A stretch of DNA of 35,716 nucleotides, from assembly GCF_900155735.1 (NCBI RefSeq), contig NZ_LT707054.1, forward strand, positions 96,041-131,756, in the 5' to 3' direction. Each line of letters opens with the position of its first letter. The first letter of the stretch is position 1. The notes beneath the pieces are model-generated. The model did not search any database. It was given only the letters and a program-made list of their open reading frames with translations, and was not told where the DNA came from. Of this stretch, positions 30,224 through 35,716 are shown one piece after another. A program made the translations under genes and the position numbers. Source of the DNA: Intestinibacillus massiliensis (GTDB lineage Bacteria > Bacillota > Clostridia > Oscillospirales > Butyricicoccaceae).

Positions 30224-31003
30224 GTGACCACGTTTGCATTAAAAATTACCGCCCTGGTCTTGATGGTGCTCGACCACGTGGGCTTATATTTCCAGCCCTT
30301 CCTGCCGCCATGGCTATTCTTGCTGCTGCGGCTTATCGGGCGGGGGAGTTTTCCCCTTTTCCTCTTTTGCATGGCGCAGGGCTATTCCCACACCCACAGC
30401 CGGAAGGCCTACCTCTTGCGGCTTTACATCGGCAGCCTCTTTATGACCGTCTTTACCCTCGCCATACGCCATCTTTTTCCCGCTGAGGGCTTTGGCTACA
30501 ACAACCACAACATCTTCCTGACCATGCTGCTGGTGGGTCTCCTCATCAGCACCCTGGAAACGGTGCAGCGCGACCGGAAGAAGGGGCTTTGGATGGCGGC
30601 GGGCATATTCGCCGTCCAGGTGCTCTATTTCGCCGTCTTCCACTTCGTCCCCTTCGTCAAACACAATGTCGGCGGCGACATCCTCGCTGGCGTGATCCCC
30701 AACCTGGCGCTGAGCGAATATGGGCTGGAATTCGTAATCCTGGGGGTGCTGATGTATTTCCTGCGCGGCCGCAAGGACCTGTTCGCCGCGACGTATCTCC
30801 TGTTCTGCACCGCGCAGTTTGGCTATGAGGCCGCCTGGAGCGCGTTGGGCTTTCCCATCCAGTTCGCCATGGCCATCGCCCTCCCGCTCATGCTGCGCTA
30901 TAACGGCCAAAAAGGCCGGGGGATGAAGTGGTTTTTCTACATTTTTTATCCCGCCCATACCTTCCTGCTCTTTTACCTGGCAAACTTCGTATGGCAACCG
31001 TAG
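30224..31003 (+). CDS. TraX-family membrane protein
   Basis: A 259-residue integral membrane protein with about eight spans. The start FALKITALVLMVLDHVGLYF and GRGSFPLFLFCMAQGYSHTH are hallmarks of the TraX family, named after the F-plasmid pilin acetylase; the closing YIFYPAHTFLLFYL is also typical. Chromosomal members are probably membrane acyltransferase relatives of unknown substrate. The start is GTG at 30224, supported by AAAGGGAG 9 nt upstream; the longer frame has no such site. No conjugation genes are near. It follows the ParB-like gene by 135 nt and may be co-transcribed. Confidence 0.85.
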   Translation: MTTFALKITALVLMVLDHVGLYFQPFLPPWLFLLLRLIGRGSFPLFLFCMAQGYSHTHSRKAYLLRLYIGSLFMTVFTLAIRHLFPAEGFGYNNHNIFLTMLLVGLLISTLETVQRDRKKGLWMAAGIFAVQVLYFAVFHFVPFVKHNVGGDILAGVIPNLALSEYGLEFVILGVLMYFLRGRKDLFAATYLLFCTAQFGYEAAWSALGFPIQFAMAIALPLMLRYNGQKGRGMKWFFYIFYPAHTFLLFYLANFVWQP

Positions 31004-31386
31004 CGAAAATACCGGGAACCAGCCGGCGACGCCAGAGAGGAAGCCCCGTAGCGGGCGGGAAGGCTGCATTTTCGCCGCCCGCCATATTCTCCCATTGGGG
31101 AGCCTTTCGGGCGACGTCCGGCACAGGGGCTTCCCAGCGCAGTTTGACGCGTCCGACCTCCCCGAACCCTCTTCCCCCGCCGGGCAGCTTGCCAAACGGG
31201 GCATCCCGCGAGCCGTGGTTATGCCTGTCCCAAAGCGGATACTGCCGGAGTTACAAAAAAGGCGCTGTCATATGGAAGCACTCCGCTTCCTTCATGACAG
31301 CGCCTTTCTTTTTATAAGCGAGGGGGGGGCAACCACGCCCCTCCCGCGCCCCTCCGTACAATCCTTTTATGCCCGCGCGGATATGG
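31004..31386. other. Intergenic stretch between the TraX-like gene and asrC
   Basis: No gene is supported. An 8-bp inverted repeat, GCGGGCGG (31051-31058) and CCGCCCGC (31075-31082), and the strong terminator at 31255-31313 are the only clear structures. Confidence 0.5.
31255..31313. terminator. Bidirectional terminator
   Basis: AAAGGCGCTGTCAT and GGAAGC pair with GCTTCC and ATGACAGCGCCTTT around a 5-nt loop. T5 follows on the plus strand and T6 on the minus strand, ending both the TraX-like gene and the asr operon. Confidence 0.85.
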
Positions 31387-32454
31387 CTATCGCTGCGGCC
31401 CCGCGGTATGGTGGAGTGCCGGCGGCTTTACATTGAAATTAGAACGGTACTCCGTCTCATGCCAGTAAATATCCTCGGCTACCAAGCATTCCGGATTCAG
31501 TACCACCCCGTCCAAGATGAGTTCCTTGAATTTTTTATAGCCTGCCCGGTCAATGAGATGGCCGCCATGGAGGTATTCCGGCTTGTAGTCCATCACCCAG
31601 GCGGAGAACTTCTGCCAGTTGCGCAGGACCGCGAGTATCACGTCCTCCGTGGCCCAGTTGAGGAACATCTTGCCGGTGCGCGGCGTCTGCCGCCCGGTGC
31701 GCCCGCCCAAAATGACGCGGTAAAACTTTTGGGCGTCCCGTGTCCAAGCGCCGGCAGGGCACGCACGCACGCACTCGCCGCAGCCCACGCAGCAACACGC
31801 ATCCTTTTCGACCTTGCCCGTGTTCTCATTGAGCGCGAGGACACGGGACGCCCGCTCTTCACAGGCGCGCACGCATGCGCCACAGCCCAGGCACCGCTCC
31901 GGGTGATAGGTCATGTGGGCAATGCCGATCACGCCAAAGTCGCACAGGTGCGCCTTGTTACAGTCGTTCGGGCATCCGGAGATGTTCAGCTTAATGTGAT
32001 AGTGGCTGGGGAAAATAATGGGTTCGATCTTCCTCGCCAGTTCAAAGGTATTGCAGTTGCCGAAGATACAGTGGTAGTTGCCGATACAGGCGGTAATATT
32101 ACGGGCGCCGATCGTGGGATAACCGCTCTTGGGGTCCCACGGCTGCGGCTTGCCCGCTACCGTATCCATGTCCGCGCCGCAGAGGGTTTCGTCCACCTCC
32201 CGGATATACGTTTCCAAATACGCGTTGACGGCCGGGATATCCTCATACTTGATGCCGGGGATTTCAAAGGACTGGCGGGTGCCGAAGTGGAAGTTGCCGT
32301 CGCCCCAGGTTTTGGACAAATGCTCCACCATAGACAGGTACTTGGCGTCCACCATGCCGCCGGGCACCCGCATTTGGAGCATGAACTCCCCAGGCACCTT
32401 GGACTGCCGGAAACAGTTTAACCGTAGATTTTTGACGTTAATATCATGGTTCAT
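31387..32454 (-). CDS. asrC: Anaerobic sulfite reductase subunit C (siroheme catalytic subunit)
   Basis: A 355-residue siroheme/iron-sulfur protein that reduces sulfite to sulfide. The siroheme-cluster motif Cx5C...Cx3C is Cys123, Cys129, Cys161 and Cys165 (ACIGNYHC; SGCPNDC). A ferredoxin domain is inserted after it, with 4Fe-4S motifs at Cys188/191/194/198 and Cys222/225/228/232. AAGGAG lies 8 nt before the ATG. It is the last gene of asrABC, 16 nt after asrB. Confidence 0.95.
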   Translation of the reverse strand: MNHDINVKNLRLNCFRQSKVPGEFMLQMRVPGGMVDAKYLSMVEHLSKTWGDGNFHFGTRQSFEIPGIKYEDIPAVNAYLETYIREVDETLCGADMDTVAGKPQPWDPKSGYPTIGARNITACIGNYHCIFGNCNTFELARKIEPIIFPSHYHIKLNISGCPNDCNKAHLCDFGVIGIAHMTYHPERCLGCGACVRACEERASRVLALNENTGKVEKDACCCVGCGECVRACPAGAWTRDAQKFYRVILGGRTGRQTPRTGKMFLNWATEDVILAVLRNWQKFSAWVMDYKPEYLHGGHLIDRAGYKKFKELILDGVVLNPECLVAEDIYWHETEYRSNFNVKPPALHHTAGPQR

Positions 32455-32470
32455 GGCATGTTCTCCTTCC

Positions 32471-33262
32471 TCAGTCCACCAGTGCGCTGGCAATGGGGTA
32501 TGGGAATACCGGGCCGTCCAGGCAGACATATACCTCGTTGATTCGGCAGTGGCCGCACTTGCCGATGGCGCAGGACATCTTCCGTTCAAAGCTCATCCAG
32601 ATTTTGTCCGGTTCTGCGCCGCACTTCAAAAGCTCCAGGCCGGTAAAGCGCATCATGGACGGCGGCCCCACCACCGCGACGGCGTATTCCCCGCCAAAGG
32701 TGCTAAAGGGGACCTCCTTGACAAAATCCGTCACAAAACCCGTCCTCCAGCCTTCCTTCTGCGCGGCGTCCAGGGCATAGATGGTGTTAAAACACCCTTG
32801 CCAGCCGTCCAGCTCCCCGCGGAACAGGATGCCGCCCTCGTCTTTGAAGCCCGAGATTAAGTAGACGTCCTGCACGTAGCCGGGATGCTCCTGAAAGAAG
32901 CGGAGCATCGAGCGGACTGGCGCCAGGCCGGTGCCGCCCGTGATAACCACCACGTGCTTCCCCTGGAACGACTCCAAAGGCCACCCCTTGCCATAAGGCC
33001 CCCGGAGGAAGAGCGCATCCCCCGCCCGCTTGGTAAAGATACGATCCGTGACCTTGCCTACGGAACGGATAGTGAACTCCAGCCAACCGTCCCCTTGGGC
33101 GGAAACGGAGATCGGCACCTCGCCGACCTTTGGGATGGACAGCTGCATAAACTGCCCGTGGGCAGGATGGACGTCGGTGGCCACACGGAAAGTCCATTCA
33201 TGCGTGCTCTCCTGATGAACCTGCAGTATCTCGCAGCATTGGGGCTGAACAGGATTTACCAT
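32471..33262 (-). CDS. asrB: Anaerobic sulfite reductase subunit B (FAD/NAD-binding)
   Basis: A 263-residue flavoprotein of the ferredoxin-NADP reductase superfamily that feeds electrons from NAD(P)H to the sulfite reductase. It has the FAD-binding block GPYGKGWP, the nucleotide-binding GGTGLAPVRSML, and near the end the cysteine cluster Cys231, Cys236, Cys239 and Cys247 (CAIGKCGHC), a 2Fe-2S site as in dihydroorotate dehydrogenase electron-transfer subunits. AAAGGAG lies 9 nt before the ATG. It lies 14 nt downstream of asrA. Confidence 0.95.
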   Translation of the reverse strand: MVNPVQPQCCEILQVHQESTHEWTFRVATDVHPAHGQFMQLSIPKVGEVPISVSAQGDGWLEFTIRSVGKVTDRIFTKRAGDALFLRGPYGKGWPLESFQGKHVVVITGGTGLAPVRSMLRFFQEHPGYVQDVYLISGFKDEGGILFRGELDGWQGCFNTIYALDAAQKEGWRTGFVTDFVKEVPFSTFGGEYAVAVVGPPSMMRFTGLELLKCGAEPDKIWMSFERKMSCAIGKCGHCRINEVYVCLDGPVFPYPIASALVD

Positions 33263-33276
33263 AGCATGTCTCTCCT

Positions 33277-34311
33277 TTACTCTGTCAGGTCCGCTTTGAT
33301 CTCCGCAACCGCCGCGTTCATTTTTTCTACCGTGGCGGCGATGGAGATGCATTCCGGGCAACGGCGGATACAGCGGCCGCAGCCCACGCACATATGGGAG
33401 CCGCCGAAGCGCGCCTTATAGTCGTAATACTTGTGGAACACCTTGTAGCGCATCCGCTCCCCAGGCGTGGGGCGGAGCTCGCGTTGGCCCGCCATCTGGT
33501 CGAAACCCGCGATTTGGCAGGAATCGGTCACGCGGCGGCGCTCCCCCACCTCGGGGTTGTCGCCGTACTGGATATCCCGGGTGGTGAAACAGGTGCAGGT
33601 GGCGCAGGCCACCGTGCAGCTGCCGCAGGAGATGCACCGGCTGTCGTACTCCTTCCACATGGGATGCTGCCGCAGCAGCCCGCGGACCTCCGGGTCGTCC
33701 AGGTCGGGGACCGATACTTTGAGCGCGTTCTCCTCCACAAAGGCCGGATGGTACTCGGTTTCCGGCAGGCCGCTGAAATAGGGTTTGAACGCCTCGTCCG
33801 CCACCTGCACCAGCGCGCCGTCCCCGCTAAAGCGGAAGGCCAGCGCATAGTTGTCCGTCCGGTTCGAACCCATGGAGACACAGAAGCAGGTGTCGTCCCC
33901 GCCGTTGCACTCCATCATGGCAAAGGTCACCAAATTGCGCATCCGCTCGTAATAATAGTCGTCGAACCCGCCATTCCCGGCATAAATCCTGGACTGTACC
34001 TCCTGGGCGTGGATGTCACAGGGACGCGCCAGCAGCAATATCGGCTTCTGGGGATCCTTGCTTGCACGGAACTCCTCTTCTGTAAAGTAAAACAGGGTTT
34101 GCTGGATGGGGGAAAGCACCTCTTTTGCCGGGAAGTCGGATTTTGTGTCCCACACGATGTCGCCAAAGGACTCCACCTCGGCGTACCGGATCATATCCGT
34201 GTCCGAGTACCGTCCCTCCTGCGGGAACCGCTTGGGGGCATACACCCGGTAATCCTTCCGGAGTGCTTTCAGGACGTCATCGCCCTGGTCCATTGTCAGT
34301 AAATAACCCAT
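33277..34311 (-). CDS. asrA: Anaerobic sulfite reductase subunit A (iron-sulfur electron carrier)
   Basis: A 344-residue electron-transfer protein with two 4Fe-4S ferredoxin motifs, Cys226/229/232/236 (CISCGSCTVAC) and Cys308/311/314/318 (CVGCGRCIRRC), and extra cysteines between them (CATCTCF). The N-terminal part has the ARPCDIHA stretch shared with hydrogenase/CoB-CoM-reductase beta-type subunits. AAGGAGG lies 8 nt before the ATG. It is the first gene of asrABC, which lets the cell use sulfite as electron sink or detoxify it. Confidence 0.95.
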   Translation of the reverse strand: MGYLLTMDQGDDVLKALRKDYRVYAPKRFPQEGRYSDTDMIRYAEVESFGDIVWDTKSDFPAKEVLSPIQQTLFYFTEEEFRASKDPQKPILLLARPCDIHAQEVQSRIYAGNGGFDDYYYERMRNLVTFAMMECNGGDDTCFCVSMGSNRTDNYALAFRFSGDGALVQVADEAFKPYFSGLPETEYHPAFVEENALKVSVPDLDDPEVRGLLRQHPMWKEYDSRCISCGSCTVACATCTCFTTRDIQYGDNPEVGERRRVTDSCQIAGFDQMAGQRELRPTPGERMRYKVFHKYYDYKARFGGSHMCVGCGRCIRRCPECISIAATVEKMNAAVAEIKADLTE

Positions 34312-34359
34312 TCCACAAACCTCCTTCAATACATCTGCGCGCCGTTTCCTTGTTCCTCC

Positions 34360-34408
34360 ATCATAGCACATCGAAGTCCCGGAATAAAATACGGAATTAT
34401 CATAGCAC
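34360..34408 (-). promoter_or_regulatory. asrA promoter region with 10-bp direct repeat
   Basis: GTGCTATGAT occurs twice on the minus strand (34360-34369 and 34399-34408), start-to-start 39 nt; each includes a TATGAT that could be a -10. The proximal one is the better placed for asrA, but its -35 is poor, which would fit activator dependence. Confidence 0.4.
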
Positions 34409-34439
34409 CATAACGTACGGTAATGCCCAGGCGCCGCTG

Positions 34440-35336
34440 TCAGGCGTTTGCCTGCGGGAAACCGCACAGCTCTTCAAACAGGCTGCGGAACTCCGATTCG
34501 AAGATGCTGCCCTTCCGCCAGAGGAAGGTGAATTCATGGTAAATGGGGAACCCCTGCACGGGGACTTGCCGCAGGCTGCCCTCCTCGAGTTCCCGCGCCA
34601 CGGCCCTGCCGTATAAAAAGGTAATGCCACAGCCGTTTTTCACCAGCTCCTTGATCACATGCAGGTCGCTGATTTGGATGGTGTGGCGGAAGTCGGAGAC
34701 ATAGCAGTTTTGCTCCGCCAGGGCATGGACGAGCACTTCCCGCGAACCGGAGCCGGGGGTGCGCAGGATCAGGTTTTCCCCTAACAGGTCTTCGATGGAC
34801 AGCGTGCCATTTGGCAGCGCATAGTTTGCAGCACAGACGCAGAAAAAGGGTTCGGAGCTCCAGGGGATGCTGTCGAACTCGCTCCTGGTGAAGTACCCCT
34901 CCACGACGGCGAAGTCCAGGTCGCCCCGGTCCAGCGCGTCCAGCAGATGCTGGGTGTTGTCTACGGCCATGTAGATATCCGCGTCAGGGTGGCGGGAAAG
35001 GTAGCCCGACAAATGGGCGGGCATCGCGTATTCCCCGATGCTCATTGTGGCGCCGAACCGGATGGGCCTATCCATCCCCCGCCTGCCCTGGAGTTCGCGC
35101 TTGAGCTTTTCCTCATCATGGCACATGGCCAACGCAGCCCAGCGCAGCTGTTCGCCCTCCGGCGTCAATGTGAGCCGTTTGCCCTCGTAGGTGAAAAGCT
35201 TCACCCCATAGTAATCCTGCAGGAAGTGTATGTGGCGGGTCACGGCCGGCTGCGTCATACACAGCGCCTCGGCAGCCCGTGTGAAGTTGAGATATCGGCA
35301 AACCGCCAAAAAAGTCTCGATCCGGAAATCCAGCAT
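34440..35336 (-). CDS. LysR-family transcriptional regulator
   Basis: A 298-residue LysR-type regulator: helix-turn-helix in residues 1-60 (MLDFRIETFLAVCRYLNFTRAAEALCMTQPAVTRHI) and the two-lobed inducer-binding domain after about residue 90 (IRFGATMSIGEYAMP, LDFAVVEGYF). It lies directly upstream of asrABC in the same direction and is the obvious candidate regulator of it. The ATG at 35336 has AAAGGGG about 8 nt upstream. The inducer is unknown; sulfite, cysteine precursors or sulfide are possible. Confidence 0.9.
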   Translation of the reverse strand: MLDFRIETFLAVCRYLNFTRAAEALCMTQPAVTRHIHFLQDYYGVKLFTYEGKRLTLTPEGEQLRWAALAMCHDEEKLKRELQGRRGMDRPIRFGATMSIGEYAMPAHLSGYLSRHPDADIYMAVDNTQHLLDALDRGDLDFAVVEGYFTRSEFDSIPWSSEPFFCVCAANYALPNGTLSIEDLLGENLILRTPGSGSREVLVHALAEQNCYVSDFRHTIQISDLHVIKELVKNGCGITFLYGRAVARELEEGSLRQVPVQGFPIYHEFTFLWRKGSIFESEFRSLFEELCGFPQANA

Positions 35337-35358
35337 TATGGTCGCCCCTTTCGCTTCC

Positions 35359-35387
35359 AGTATATCGCGAATCCGCAAGGGATACAA
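35359..35387 (-). promoter_or_regulatory. Promoter of the LysR gene
   Basis: On the minus strand TTGTAT (35382-35387) and TATACT (35359-35364) are 17 nt apart. Confidence 0.55.
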
Positions 35388-35415
35388 AGGAAATCGTAGG
35401 CGGCGCGGGAATGTA

Positions 35416-35460
35416 AAACAGCGTTGCCCCTATCCCGGAAGGAAGGGGCAACGCCGTTTA
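35416..35460 (-). terminator. Terminator between the right-edge gene and LysR
   Basis: GCGTTGCCCC (35421-35430) pairs with GGGGCAACGC (35445-35454), with AAAAC/GTTT outside. On the minus strand TGTTTTAC follows. Confidence 0.6.
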
Positions 35461-35600
35461 TGCCATATTTCCCGCTCACTGCGGCTGGGAGCATCCCCAA
35501 AAGCCGGTTTGGGGCACGGTTCCCAAAAGATCGTGCCCTGCATGCTGGGACGGTTGATGCGTTTGTGCGGCCGGCCGCAAATATCACATGCCGCGCCTTG

Positions 35601-35716
35601 TCACCCGGCGCACACCCCGTCCGCCGCGGCACGCAGCACGCGCGCCGCCTGCTCAATGTCCTTACGCCCGTATACCGAGGAGATCGCGCACAGCCCCGCC
35701 GCGCCGCAGCCGGCAA
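35601..35716 (-). CDS. thiE: Probable thiamine-phosphate synthase, C-terminal end (partial)
   Basis: The gene is cut by the window edge; only the last 37 residues are present, ending at TGA 35601-35603. They read AGCGAAGLCAISSVYG, then KDIEQAARVLRAA. The Gly-Ala-x-Gly-[hydrophobic]-x-[Ile/Val]-Ser segment followed by a helix with DIEQAA is the usual end of ThiE-type TIM barrels, where it closes the phosphate site. The call rests on this short piece alone. thiD is about 8 kb away on the same strand, not in the same operon. Confidence 0.5.
   Translation of the reverse strand, partial: AGCGAAGLCAISSVYGRKDIEQAARVLRAAADGVCAG

Noticed and set aside
35564-35575. GCGGCCGGCCGC palindrome near the right edge.
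   Set aside because: A short GC palindrome in GC-rich DNA without a T run or placement at a promoter; likely chance or a weak terminator.

Overview
The window is visibly GC-rich, gene-dense DNA that reads like a Clostridia-class Firmicute, probably a gut anaerobe of the Oscillospirales type. Evidence for this includes a dgt-dnaG-rpoD operon, consensus Shine-Dalgarno sites with frequent GTG/TTG starts, an SLH-domain surface protein, 4-hydroxybutyrate dehydrogenase of the C. kluyveri type, the anaerobic sulfite reductase operon asrABC, luxS, and a DUF4367 anti-sigma/ECF sigma pair. The taxon is an inference from gene content. No phage, transposase, CRISPR, rRNA or tRNA was found.

Layout. 1-6.6 kb: a LacI regulator fused to a solute-binding domain, an SLH surface protein with a small zinc-ribbon protein behind it, a CaCA-type cation exchanger and an M24 peptidase. 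6.6-11 kb: a Na/Pi cotransporter with a PhoU tail, divergent from a three-gene set (class I glutamine amidotransferase, Smr-domain protein, zincin protease), then an AraC regulator. 11-15.2 kb: dgt-dnaG-rpoD plus a 28-residue membrane ORF directly behind rpoD. 15.2-15.9 kb: a long gene-free stretch that contains what looks like a real small RNA gene and an unexplained plus-strand terminator. 15.9-20.3 kb: yigZ, hflX, the ECF sigma/anti-sigma pair, a small DUF6514-like protein and rpmE. 20.4-23.1 kb: luxS with a small membrane protein and a VOC protein, divergent from mtnN and bioY (SAM by-product recycling, AI-2, biotin uptake). 23.1-26.8 kb: an enoyl-CoA hydratase-like gene divergent from 4-hydroxybutyrate dehydrogenase, then a MATE transporter. 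26.9-28.4 kb: thiD and an overlapping HAD phosphatase. 28.8-31 kb: an unrecognised protein with a ParB-like DGHHR motif and a TraX-family membrane protein. 31.4-35.3 kb: asrABC with an adjacent LysR regulator. The right edge cuts a probable thiE.

Most notable observations: (1) a putative ~100-nt cloverleaf-folded sRNA at 15361-15461 (minus) with a near-consensus promoter whose start falls at the first stem and a U-tract after the closing stem; (2) a 37-bp promoter-palindrome shared by hflX and the 4-hydroxybutyrate dehydrogenase promoter; (3) the LacI-SBP fusion; (4) three TT-A-CA hexamers at exact 11-bp period at the Na/Pi transporter promoter, PhoP-box-like; (5) a BirA-type operator at bioY; (6) an intrinsic terminator between the MATE promoter and its start; (7) an orphan ParB-like protein with two CxxC motifs. 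All functional calls are from reading the sequence; no database search was run.
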